A stretch of DNA of 64,000 bases, taken from Comamonadaceae bacterium. GTDB lineage: Bacteria > Pseudomonadota > Gammaproteobacteria > Burkholderiales > Burkholderiaceae_C. The stretch covers positions 1-64,000 of the forward strand of contig CANCER010000013.1 of the NCBI GenBank assembly GCA_947375135.1, in the 5' to 3' direction. A program made the position numbers and the translations under genes. Positions 25,542-33,554 of the stretch are shown piece by piece. Each line of letters begins with the position of its first letter. Position 1 is the first letter of the stretch. The notes below the pieces were generated by a model. The model ran no database searches. It saw only the letters and a program-made list of their open reading frames with translations, and had not been told where the DNA came from.

Positions 25542-26180
25542 CTACAGGTCGGTTAAGTTCTGATCGATCGCGTAGCGGACCAAATCCACCTGTGTCGACA
25601 TATTCATCTTGGCGAGGATGTGGGTTTTGTGTGTGCTGACCGTTTTCACACTCAGGGATAATTCTTCGGCGATGGCCGTCAACGCTTCGCCGCGCACGAT
25701 GTGGCGGAACACCTCAAACTCACGATCGGTCAGCAGCGTGTGGGGCAGGTTCTGGCTGTGCGGGGATATATCACCCGCTAGCAGTTCAGCCACCTTGGGG
25801 CTGATGTACATGCCGCCTGCAGCCACCCGGCGCATGGCCGGTAGCAGCAGGTCGGTGTCGCCTTCCTTGGAGATATAGCCCGAGGCGCCCGCCCGGATGG
25901 CGCGCACAGCGTATTGCTCTTCCGGGTGCATGCTGAATATCAGAATGGGCAGTTTGGGCCGCTCGGCCTTGACCAGCTTGACCAGCTCCAGCCCGTTGCG
26001 CCCCGGCATGGAGATGTCCAGCACCAGCAAATCCCAGTCTCTGGCGCGCACCTGCTCCATCACTGCGATGCCGTTAGCGGCTTCACCGGCAACTACCAGG
26101 TCGTAGGTGTCGGCCAGGATTTTGCGCAAGCCGTCACGAATAATGGCGTGGTCGTCCGCAATCAATACGTCTGCCGTCAT
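25542..26180 (-). CDS. NarL/FixJ-family response regulator
   Basis: A 212-residue regulator. The receiver domain has the acidic pocket DD (residues 9-10), phosphoacceptor D55 (LVLDISMPG) and K105 (GYISKEG). A C-terminal LuxR-type helix-turn-helix (about 145-205, LTDREFEVFRHIVRGEALTAIA region) follows. It overlaps the upstream histidine kinase gene by four bases (ATGA), so they form a cognate pair. The next gene cluster on the same strand, 266 bp downstream, encodes the cytochrome conduit, and a 7-2-7 palindrome sits in between. It is the natural candidate to control that cluster, though the signal is not identifiable from sequence. Confidence 0.92.
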   Translation of the reverse strand: MTADVLIADDHAIIRDGLRKILADTYDLVVAGEAANGIAVMEQVRARDWDLLVLDISMPGRNGLELVKLVKAERPKLPILIFSMHPEEQYAVRAIRAGASGYISKEGDTDLLLPAMRRVAAGGMYISPKVAELLAGDISPHSQNLPHTLLTDREFEVFRHIVRGEALTAIAEELSLSVKTVSTHKTHILAKMNMSTQVDLVRYAIDQNLTDL

Positions 26181-28201
26181 GTCTGCACCTCGTTGGCTGC
26201 AATGTCTTTCATGGGTACGGTTACCTCTACGCGTGTTCCAACGCCGATATGGCTGCTGACAGAAAACGAAGCGCCAATCGCCCCGCAGCGTTCGCGCATG
26301 CTGACCAGCCCGACGCCACCCACAGTGCCCTCGCGATCAAAGCCGCGACCGTTGTCGCTGATCAGCAGAAGCAATTGCTCGTCTGCGTAGTGCAGGCAGA
26401 CCAGTACCTTGCTGGCTTGCGCATGGCGCACCACGTTGGTCAGGGCTTCCTGCACGATGCGAAACAGTGCGGTGGCCAGGCCGTCTTCCGTCACCCGATT
26501 GGCCGCTTGCAAGTCCAGTTCAATCTGAATGCCGCTGTGTTTGAAAAACTCCTGGGTCTGCCAGGTGAGCGCCTCACGGAAGTCCACATCATCCAGCACG
26601 CGCGGGCGCAATTCCGCAGCGATGCGGCGCACCGAGCCAATCGCCGCATCCATTTGGTGGCGCATCTCGTCCACATCCGAGACGGCCGTCGGTTTGCCTT
26701 CCTTCAGCCGGCTGCCCAACCACGACAGGCTCAGCTTGAGGCCGGTGAGGCGCTGACCCAGGTCGTCGTGCAACTCGCGGGAGAAGCGCTTGCGCTCCTC
26801 TTCGCGCACGTTTTGCAGGCTGGCGGATAACTCGCGCAGTTGGGTGTTGACGGTGCGCAGGGCGGACTCGGTCTTGCGGCGTTCGGTCACATCGCGCAGC
26901 ACCGCCGTCATCTGCATCTTGCCGCCGATCAGGGAATGCGAAATGGTGGACTCCAGCGGGAACTCAATGCCGTTGGAGCGCAAGCCGAAAATCTCCAGCT
27001 GCGGCGCCATGGAGCGCGATACGGTCTCGCTGGCAGAAAAACCCTCCATATGCTGGTGGTGAACGGCACGCAGCCGCTCGGGCATCAGGATTTCCAGCGG
27101 CTGGCCTAGGGCCTGCGCTGCGTTCAGACCAAACATGGCTTCAGCCGACGGGTTGAACATGATGATGTGCCTGTGTTCGTCCACCGCAACAATCGCATCC
27201 ATGACCGAATTGACGGTGTGCTGGTAGCGCTCGTCGGCAGCACTCAAGGCCATGGAAAGTACCCTCTTGCCCTGCAGCTTGCTCACCAGGTAAGTGGCCA
27301 TCAGGGCCGTGAAGATACACACCAGCACCGCACCCAAGGCAATCGGAATGGCCGTGTCGCGCCAGGAGGCCAGGCTGAGGTTTTCCACGTCCGTCACGCT
27401 GATCAACAAAGGGAAGCTGGAGAGCTTGCCGATCGCAATCGATTCCCTGCCGGTACGCTCGTTGGTCTGGTTGATCACCCGGATTTGCTGGGACTTGGTG
27501 GGCAGGGTCCCGCTTTGCAGTTCCGGAACCTGCGCCCCGATCAGGGTATCGCGGTGCGGCAGGCTGGCTACCAGCGTGCCATCCATCATGTAGATACCAA
27601 TCGGGCGCGGGTAGTCGATTTGCACGGTGCTGAGCGTGCGTTCAAAGTCATCGATATGGATTGCGGCCACCACGATGCCACGCCACTGGCCGCCCGCCCC
27701 CTTGAGCTTGCGCGCCAGTGTCAACGTCCAGGTGTTGTCGATGCGGCTGCGCACCGGCTTGGCCAGGTACATGAAGTCCGGCCGCCCCTGCGCAAATGCT
27801 TTGAAGTAATCCCGATCCGCCACAGAAAAGGGCAGCCCGGTGATGTCGCGAGAGGAGTTAACCACCAAGCCGTTGACATCGACCACAAAGAGCGCGCTCA
27901 GTTGCTTGAGTCCGGAAACCCGGGAGCTGAGCAATAAACGCACAGGGTCACTGTCCAGGGGCAGTTTGACGCCAAACGGTGTGAGCAACCGCTCTTGAAC
28001 GCTCTGCATCAGCAGGTCGGTGCTTTCCAGGTTTTTCTCGGTCTGCTCCATCAGCATGCGCGTGAGGCTGATGGTCTCCAGATGGGCATGGTTGAGCTCG
28101 CGGTCGCGCAGGCCCCACAGCAGAAAGCCGACCGAGAAAATGATGGCGACGATGGTCAGCAAAGCCAGCAATCCCACGTACCTGACGGGTTTGAATTCCA
28201 T
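26177..28201 (-). CDS. membrane sensor histidine kinase with Cache and PAS domains
   Basis: About 674 residues. TM1 is at residues 8-30. An extracytoplasmic dCache-like domain follows (DRDYFKAF motif, DNTWTLTLARKL strand), then TM2 at roughly 283-305. A cytoplasmic PAS domain (VNSVMDAIVAVDEHRHIIMFN) leads to a HisKA_3 dimerisation helix with phosphoacceptor His in RELHDDLGQ, and a HATPase domain with N box (QEALTNVVRHA) and G boxes (DNGRGFD, GVGLVSMRER). This is the NarX/UhpB-type kinase class that pairs with NarL regulators. The start at 28201 (MEFKPVRY) directly precedes TM1; the frame is open further upstream but would overlap tlpA. Cache domains usually bind small extracellular ligands, so a periplasmic signal is likely; the PAS domain could add a redox or heme input. 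Confidence 0.9.
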   Translation of the reverse strand: MEFKPVRYVGLLALLTIVAIIFSVGFLLWGLRDRELNHAHLETISLTRMLMEQTEKNLESTDLLMQSVQERLLTPFGVKLPLDSDPVRLLLSSRVSGLKQLSALFVVDVNGLVVNSSRDITGLPFSVADRDYFKAFAQGRPDFMYLAKPVRSRIDNTWTLTLARKLKGAGGQWRGIVVAAIHIDDFERTLSTVQIDYPRPIGIYMMDGTLVASLPHRDTLIGAQVPELQSGTLPTKSQQIRVINQTNERTGRESIAIGKLSSFPLLISVTDVENLSLASWRDTAIPIALGAVLVCIFTALMATYLVSKLQGKRVLSMALSAADERYQHTVNSVMDAIVAVDEHRHIIMFNPSAEAMFGLNAAQALGQPLEILMPERLRAVHHQHMEGFSASETVSRSMAPQLEIFGLRSNGIEFPLESTISHSLIGGKMQMTAVLRDVTERRKTESALRTVNTQLRELSASLQNVREEERKRFSRELHDDLGQRLTGLKLSLSWLGSRLKEGKPTAVSDVDEMRHQMDAAIGSVRRIAAELRPRVLDDVDFREALTWQTQEFFKHSGIQIELDLQAANRVTEDGLATALFRIVQEALTNVVRHAQASKVLVCLHYADEQLLLLISDNGRGFDREGTVGGVGLVSMRERCGAIGASFSVSSHIGVGTRVEVTVPMKDIAANEVQT

Positions 28202-28218
28202 GCGTAGTTGCGGGGCCG

Positions 28219-28746
28219 TTATTTCTTGTTGCGCAGCGTGGCGTCGATCCACTGGGCTGCTTCTGCATTGTCCCACTCCCTGGCGCCGTAATAGCGTGCC
28301 AACACCCGCCCCTGGGCATCCACCAGCAAGGTTAACGGAAGGCGCTCGGCGCCCAGCATGTTCTCCAGTTCCAGCGCACGGTCCCTGTAGTGGTTGATCG
28401 TGGCATTGGCGCTTTGCAGATAGCGCTTGGCGGCAGCCTCGCTGTCGTCGGTGGAGATGCCAATCAGGTTGAAGCGCTTGCCCTGGTCTTTCCAGGCCAG
28501 GCGCTCCAGCGAACCCATCTCGGCGCGGCAGGGGCCGCACCAGCTTGCCCACACATTGATGAGCAAGGGCTTGCCGCGGTAATGCGAGAGCAGCCGGTCC
28601 GGGCCGTTGAGTCCGTGCATCGTGGCCTCGCGCAGCGGGGCGCCCACGGCTACCTCACCGGGTGTCTTGGCCAGGGCATTGCCGCAAAACTGCAGTGCAC
28701 ACAGGCCCAGCCAGGCCGCAACCACCCGCAAACGTGTATTTTTCAT
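28219..28746 (-). CDS. TlpA-family periplasmic thioredoxin-like protein
   Basis: A 175-residue protein with a signal peptide (to about residue 26, NALA-KT) and a thioredoxin fold with active site WASWCGPC (C70, C73). A cis-Pro motif follows (RLPLTLLVDAQG). TlpA/ResA-type proteins reduce apocytochrome CxxCH cysteines before heme attachment, or act as general periplasmic thiol reductases. It lies 17 bp upstream of the kinase gene on the same strand and 3.5 kb from a locus encoding twenty CxxCH motifs, so a role in cytochrome maturation is plausible. Confidence 0.88.
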   Translation of the reverse strand: MKNTRLRVVAAWLGLCALQFCGNALAKTPGEVAVGAPLREATMHGLNGPDRLLSHYRGKPLLINVWASWCGPCRAEMGSLERLAWKDQGKRFNLIGISTDDSEAAAKRYLQSANATINHYRDRALELENMLGAERLPLTLLVDAQGRVLARYYGAREWDNAEAAQWIDATLRNKK

Positions 28747-28798
28747 AAGGCTTGAACATAGCAGAAGCGGCGCGCGCCAAATTCGCCGCCCATAAGCA

Positions 28799-28829
28799 AA
28801 AAGCCCTGGAGCAGAACGCCAGGGCTTTT
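28799..28829 (-). terminator. Rho-independent terminator between scoAB and tlpA
   Basis: An 11-bp perfect stem, AAAAGCCCTGG and CCAGGGCTTTT, with a 9-base loop. On the minus strand the hairpin ends in TTTTT... scoB ends 29 bp upstream, so it terminates the CoA-transferase operon. The A/T-flanked stem could also act on the plus strand, but no gene reads into it from that side. Confidence 0.8.
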
Positions 28830-28857
28830 GGTCATCTCAGCAAACCAGGGAGCGCTG

Positions 28858-29496
28858 TCAGATCAGCGTCACACCCGTTTTGCTTTGCAGCAGTTCCAGC
28901 GTCACGCCGGGTGCCATCTCCACCACTTTCAGGCCTTCGGGCGTGACGTCCATCACGGCCAGGTCGGTGATGATGCGGTCCACCACGCCCACGCCAGTCA
29001 GAGGCAGGGTGCAATGCGGCAATATCTTCAAGTCTTCCGTGCCGTCTTTCTTCTTGGCCACGTGCTCCATCAGGATGATCACGCGCTTGACACCCGCCAC
29101 CAGGTCCATCGCGCCGCCCATGCCCTTGACCATCTTGCCGGGGATCATCCAGTTGGCCAGATCGCCCTTCTCGCTCACCTGCATGGCGCCCAGGATGGAC
29201 AAATTGATCTTGCCGCCGCGGATCATGGCGAAGCTGTCGTGGCTGCCAAAAATACTGGAGCCCTTGATGGTGGTGACGGTCTGCTTGCCGGCGTTGATCA
29301 GATCGGCGTCCACCTCGTCTTCGTACGGAAAGGGGCCGATGCCCAGCATGCCGTTCTCGCTTTGCAGCCAGACTTCCACATGGTCGGGCACAAAGTTGGC
29401 CACCAGGGTCGGGATGCCGATTCCGAGGTTTACATAGAAACCGTCTTGCAGTTCGGAGGCCGCACGGGCGGCCATTTGGTCTTGGGTCCAGGGCAT
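28858..29496 (-). CDS. scoB: 3-oxoacid CoA-transferase subunit B
   Basis: A 212-residue class I CoA-transferase beta subunit. Signatures are the N-terminal [12 protein letters not shown] and catalytic Glu47 in QSENGMLG, followed by ITDLAV and a C-terminal LELLQSKTG. With subunit A it transfers CoA from succinyl-CoA to acetoacetate, or to 3-oxoadipate in the related Pca enzymes. The start at 29496 (MPWTQDQ) is the family start; upstream frame is noise. It lies 10 bp after scoA. Substrate choice (acetoacetate or 3-oxoadipate) is not certain. Confidence 0.92.
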   Translation of the reverse strand: MPWTQDQMAARAASELQDGFYVNLGIGIPTLVANFVPDHVEVWLQSENGMLGIGPFPYEDEVDADLINAGKQTVTTIKGSSIFGSHDSFAMIRGGKINLSILGAMQVSEKGDLANWMIPGKMVKGMGGAMDLVAGVKRVIILMEHVAKKKDGTEDLKILPHCTLPLTGVGVVDRIITDLAVMDVTPEGLKVVEMAPGVTLELLQSKTGVTLI

Positions 29497-29506
29497 ATCG
29501 TTCTCC

Positions 29507-30214
29507 TCAAACTTTGCGTGCGCGGGTGGTGCGCTTTTCGATGCGCTTTTCGGGGGTCGGGTTGACCACAATGCGGTGCACATAGATGCCCGCCAGGTGC
29601 ACGTCGTCCGGTGCAATCTCACCGGTGGCGACGATACGCTCCACTTCCACCACGCAAATTTTTCCGGCCATGGCCACAGCGGGGTTGAAGTTGCGTGCGG
29701 TCAGGTTAAAGCGCAGGTTGCCCGACATGTCGGCCACATCGGCCTTGACCAGGGACACCTCCGGCAGCAGCGCGCGCTCCATCACATAGGTCTCGCCGTC
29801 AAAGTCGCGCAGTTCCTTGCCCTCGGCCACCAGCGTGCCCACACCGGTCTTGGTGAAGAAGGCGGGGATGCCGGCACCACCGGCACGCAGTTTCTCGGCC
29901 AGCGTGCCCTGGGGTGTGAACTCCAGTTCCAGTTCGCCCGCCAGGTACTGGCGCTCGAACTCCTTGTTCTCGCCCACATAGGAAGACACCATCTTCCTGA
30001 TCTGGCGCGTATCGAGCAGTTTGCCCAGGCCGAAGCCGTCCACGCCGGCGTTGTTGGCGATGACGGTCAGGTCTTTCACGCCGCTATCGCGCAGCGCGTC
30101 GATCAGCGCCTCGGGAATGCCGCACAGACCAAAACCGCCGACTGCCAGTGTCTGGCCATCGCGGACGATGCCTTCAAGCGCCGCCGCGGCGCTGGGATAT
30201 ACCTTGTTCACCAC
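29507..30214 (-). CDS. scoA: 3-oxoacid CoA-transferase subunit A
   Basis: A 235-residue class I CoA-transferase alpha subunit with the glycine-rich CoA loop [14 protein letters not shown], an IANNAG segment and a C-terminal [12 protein letters not shown]. It is the first gene of a two-gene operon ending at the hairpin 28799-28829. It is divergent from a PAS-LuxR regulator, with an inverted-repeat operator in the 108-bp gap. In many betaproteobacteria the pair serves ketone-body or PHB-derived acetoacetate use. Confidence 0.92.
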   Translation of the reverse strand: MVNKVYPSAAAALEGIVRDGQTLAVGGFGLCGIPEALIDALRDSGVKDLTVIANNAGVDGFGLGKLLDTRQIRKMVSSYVGENKEFERQYLAGELELEFTPQGTLAEKLRAGGAGIPAFFTKTGVGTLVAEGKELRDFDGETYVMERALLPEVSLVKADVADMSGNLRFNLTARNFNPAVAMAGKICVVEVERIVATGEIAPDDVHLAGIYVHRIVVNPTPEKRIEKRTTRARKV

Positions 30215-30247
30215 ACGTTTCTCCTGTATTGACTGTGCACATACGAT

Positions 30248-30269
30248 ACTACGTAATCACATACGTAGT
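30248..30269. promoter_or_regulatory. inverted-repeat operator ACTACGTA-N6-TACGTAGT
   Basis: A perfect 8-6-8 inverted repeat centred between the divergent scoA and PAS-LuxR starts. A further half-site, TTTCGTAGTG, follows directly (30271-30280), and CATACGAT precedes it. The symmetry and place fit a LuxR-type dimer site that controls scoAB and perhaps the regulator itself. Binding is inferred. Confidence 0.65.
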
Positions 30270-30322
30270 GTTTCGTAGTGTCCAACCCTTGGTTTGCTTC
30301 AACGCCCTTGAGAAACTGCCCC

Positions 30323-30877
30323 ATGGATACCGATTACCGCCTCGCTTTCGATCTGGCCCCGGTGGGCCTGGCACTCTCCAGCAACCGCAGCATCACAGAC
30401 TGCAACCAGCACCTGTGCGACATGTTCGGCGTGGAGCGCAAGCAGTTGGTGGGCCAGTCTTTTCAACTGCTGTACCCCAGCGCCGACGAGTACGAGCGCA
30501 CCGGCGCGCGCATCGCGCCCATCCTCAACCGCAACGGCACCTATGCCGATAACCGCATCATGAAGCGCCTGGGGGGTCGCACTGCGGGCGAACCGTTCTG
30601 GTGCCACGTGACCGGGCGCGCACTCAACCAGTCGGCACCGCACGAAGCCGGCATCTGGTGCTTTGAAGATTTGAGCGCCAGCCGCCCGGTCAAGGCCGAG
30701 TTGACCGCGCGCGAACGCGAGGTAGCCGCCTACCTGTTGCAAGGCATGACCAGCAAGCTGATCGGCAAGGCTCTGGACATCAGCCACCGCACGGTAGAGA
30801 TATACCGCTCCAGGCTCATGCGCAAATACCGGGCCAGCACCACGGCGGATCTGGTGCACAAGCTGACCGCCGGCTAA
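30323..30877 (+). CDS. PAS domain LuxR-type transcriptional regulator
   Basis: About 184 residues: an N-terminal PAS domain (FDLAPVGLALSSNRSITDCN; residues 5-120) and a C-terminal LuxR helix-turn-helix (LTAREREVAAYLLQGMTSKL, 135-180). There is no receiver domain, so it senses its signal through PAS directly and does not belong to a phosphorelay. The ATG at 30323 is preferred (GAGAAA about 8 bases upstream) over 30278, which lies in the operator region. It is divergent from scoAB and probably its activator. Confidence 0.85.
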   Translation: MDTDYRLAFDLAPVGLALSSNRSITDCNQHLCDMFGVERKQLVGQSFQLLYPSADEYERTGARIAPILNRNGTYADNRIMKRLGGRTAGEPFWCHVTGRALNQSAPHEAGIWCFEDLSASRPVKAELTAREREVAAYLLQGMTSKLIGKALDISHRTVEIYRSRLMRKYRASTTADLVHKLTAG

Positions 30878-30943
30878 GCCCTGCAGCAATAGCCCCCCGC
30901 GCCAGTCCGGGCCGGTGAAGAAGTTAAGCTTCGCACCTTTGAA

Positions 30944-32398
30944 ATGATGCCGTCCAAGGACTCCCTTTTGAAACCACTACACCGTCTGGCCCGTCTTGGT
31001 GCCGCCCTGGGCTTGGGCCTGTTGGCGGGCGGCTGCGCCCTGCTGACCGCCCGGAACGAACCCAACGACCTTGTAACGCGGGTGCCACCCCATTGGAACG
31101 CGCCGCTGCCCCATGGCGGCAGCGGCACGGATCTGGCGCTGTGGTGGCAGGAACTGGATGACCCGCTGCTGCTGCAACTGATTGCCGCCAGCCAGAAAGA
31201 AAGCCCCACGCTGGCCGGCGCCGCCTCGCGTCTGGCGCAGGCCCGCGCTGCACTCGGCAGCGCGCGCGGCGCCAACCAGCCCAGCCTGAGCGCAACCGCC
31301 AGCGCCCAGCGTGGCGTCTCCAGTGTCAGCCCGACGGTAGGCACCGGTTTGCAGTCCAGCCTGGACGCCTCCTGGGAGTTGGACTTGTTCGGTGCCAACC
31401 GCAACACCGCGCAGGCCGCTGAAGCGCGCCTGCAGGGCTCCGGGGCGCAATGGCACGAGGCGCGGGTATCCGTGGCAGCAGAGACCGCCACCGTGTATTT
31501 TGGCTGGCATTCCTGCACGCAGGTGCTGGCCCTGGTGCAGGCCGACACCGCCTCGCGCAGCGAGACGGCACGTCTGGCCGAACTGAGCGTGCGTGCCGGC
31601 TTCACCGCGCCCGCCGTGGCCGCGCTGGCCCAGGCAGGCGCAGCCGAGGGGCGCACGCGCAGCGCGCAGCAGAGCCTGCAATGTGACAGCAGCGTCAAAG
31701 CGCTGGTGGCCCTGACCGCCCTGGAAGAGTCCGACCTGCGCCAGCGCCTGAACAGCGCGACCCGGCAAGCGTCGCCCGCCAGCCTGCCAGGGGTGGCCAG
31801 TGTGCCGGCCGACGCACTGTCACAGCGCCCGGACCTGTACAACGCCGAGCGCGAGGTGGCTGCGGCCAGCGCCGACCTGGGTGCAGCCCAGGCCCAGCGG
31901 TATCCCCGTCTGGCGCTGAATGGCTCCATCGGCACCCTGAACTACAGCAGCGCGCAGGGCACGACCGATCTGAGCACCTGGTCCATCGGACCGCTCAGCG
32001 TCAGCCTGCCCCTGCTCGACGGGGGACGACGCGCCGCCAATGTGGAAGTGGCACAGGCCCGCTACACCGAGGCCGTCGCCCTGTACCAGGCCAGGGTGCG
32101 GCAAGCCGTACGCGAGGTGGAAGACGCCTTGCTCAGCCTGGCCAGCACGGACGCGCAAAAGCACGACGCCGCACGGGCCGCCCAGGGCTACAGCACCTCC
32201 TTCAAGGCCACCCAGGCACGCTACCAGGCCGGTGCAGCCAGCCTGCCTGAGCTGGAAGACGCCCGACGCATCACCCTGGCGGCGCAAACCACCCTGTTGC
32301 AACTGGACCTGCAGCGCACGCAGGCCTGGATCGCGCTGTACCGCGCTTTAGGCGGCGGCTGGAAGCGCGATGCCGCAGTACCGCAAGACAAATCCTGA
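30944..32398 (+). CDS. RND efflux outer-membrane lipoprotein, NodT/OprM family
   Basis: A 484-residue TolC-like channel with a lipoprotein signal (LLAGGC, Cys near residue 27). The two homologous outer-membrane efflux repeats of the family are visible (ASRLAQARAALGSARGANQP, and TQARYQAGAASLPELEDARR). It forms the trimeric duct across the outer membrane for the RND pump encoded downstream. Two ATGs are adjacent at the start. It is the first gene of a three-gene operon; the next start is 19 bp after its stop. Confidence 0.9.
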   Translation: MMPSKDSLLKPLHRLARLGAALGLGLLAGGCALLTARNEPNDLVTRVPPHWNAPLPHGGSGTDLALWWQELDDPLLLQLIAASQKESPTLAGAASRLAQARAALGSARGANQPSLSATASAQRGVSSVSPTVGTGLQSSLDASWELDLFGANRNTAQAAEARLQGSGAQWHEARVSVAAETATVYFGWHSCTQVLALVQADTASRSETARLAELSVRAGFTAPAVAALAQAGAAEGRTRSAQQSLQCDSSVKALVALTALEESDLRQRLNSATRQASPASLPGVASVPADALSQRPDLYNAEREVAAASADLGAAQAQRYPRLALNGSIGTLNYSSAQGTTDLSTWSIGPLSVSLPLLDGGRRAANVEVAQARYTEAVALYQARVRQAVREVEDALLSLASTDAQKHDAARAAQGYSTSFKATQARYQAGAASLPELEDARRITLAAQTTLLQLDLQRTQAWIALYRALGGGWKRDAAVPQDKS

Positions 32399-32417
32399 CC
32401 CAAGCCCCCACAGACCC

Positions 32418-33542
32418 ATGAAGAACCTCCGCACACCCACCGCCGCCGCCGCCCGCACCCTGGGCCTCTGCGCCCTGCTGTTTCTGCTGGCCGGCACCGA
32501 CGGCCGCGCCCAAAGCGCCAATGCACCCAAGACCGCCGCCACACCCAAGGCCTCCATGACGGTCACCACCACCCGGCCCGGCCAGAGCGCCCTGCCCGTG
32601 CGGCTGGCGGCCAACGGCAATATTGCAGCCTGGCAGGAAGCCAGCGTGGGCTCGGAGTCCGGCGGTCTCAAACTGCTGGAAGTGCGCGCCAATGTGGGCG
32701 ACCTGGTCAAGCGCGACCAGGTGCTGGCCGTGTTTGCGTCCGAGAGCGTGCAGGCCGATCTGGCCCTGGCCCGTGCCAATGTGGCGGAAGCCCAGGCCCA
32801 GGCAGCGGATGCCGCCGCCAATGCCGAACGCGCCCGCAGCCTGCAGGCGTCCGGTGCTTTGAGTACGCAGCAGATCAGCCAATACAGCACGGCTGACTTG
32901 ACAGCCCAAGCGCGCGTGCAAAGTGCCCAGGCCGCGTTGGTGCAACAAGAGTTGCGCCTGAAACACACGCAGGTGCTGGCGCCGGACAGCGGCATCATTT
33001 CGGCGCGCAGCGCCACGGTGGGTGCGGTCACGGGGGCCGGCGCCGAGCTATTCCGTCTAATCCGCCAGGGCCGCCTGGAATGGCGCGCCGAAGTCACGGC
33101 GGCCGAGCTGGGCCGCATCAAGGCGGGCACCGCCGTGCACCTCACCAGCGCCAGTGGCAGCACGGTGCAAGGCCGGGTGCGCATGGTGGCACCCACGGTC
33201 GATGCACAGACGCGCAACGCCCTGGTGTACGTGGACTTGCAGGCAACACCCGCCAGCACGGCCGTCAAGGCCGGCATGTACGCGCGGGGTGAATTTGCCC
33301 TGGGGCAATCCAACGCCATGACGGTGCCGCAACAGGCCGTGGTGGTGCGTGACGGCTTTAACTACGTGTTTACCGTGGGCAAGGAGAACAAAGTGGCGCA
33401 GCAAAAAGTGGAAGCCGGGCGGCGCGTGGGCGATCAGGTGGAAATCCTCAAGGGCCTGAGCGCCGATGCGACGGTGGCCGTGGCCGGTGCCGGGTTTTTG
33501 AACGATGGCGACACGGTGCGTATCAGCACCGCCGCCCAGTAA
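32418..33542 (+). CDS. RND efflux periplasmic adaptor (membrane fusion protein)
   Basis: About 374 residues with a Sec signal (LLFLLAGTDGRAQ). A barrel-sandwich/lipoyl half (GLKLLEVRANVGDLVKRDQV) is followed by an alpha-helical hairpin rich in Ala/Gln (residues about 110-170), the second lipoyl half (VLAPDSGIISARSATVG) and a beta-barrel domain. It couples the inner-membrane pump to the outer-membrane channel. The start at 32418 (MKNLRTPT) is chosen over 32370, which would overlap the preceding gene. It is 12 bp upstream of the permease gene. Confidence 0.9.
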   Translation: MKNLRTPTAAAARTLGLCALLFLLAGTDGRAQSANAPKTAATPKASMTVTTTRPGQSALPVRLAANGNIAAWQEASVGSESGGLKLLEVRANVGDLVKRDQVLAVFASESVQADLALARANVAEAQAQAADAAANAERARSLQASGALSTQQISQYSTADLTAQARVQSAQAALVQQELRLKHTQVLAPDSGIISARSATVGAVTGAGAELFRLIRQGRLEWRAEVTAAELGRIKAGTAVHLTSASGSTVQGRVRMVAPTVDAQTRNALVYVDLQATPASTAVKAGMYARGEFALGQSNAMTVPQQAVVVRDGFNYVFTVGKENKVAQQKVEAGRRVGDQVEILKGLSADATVAVAGAGFLNDGDTVRISTAAQ

Positions 33543-33554
33543 GGACGCCACGCC

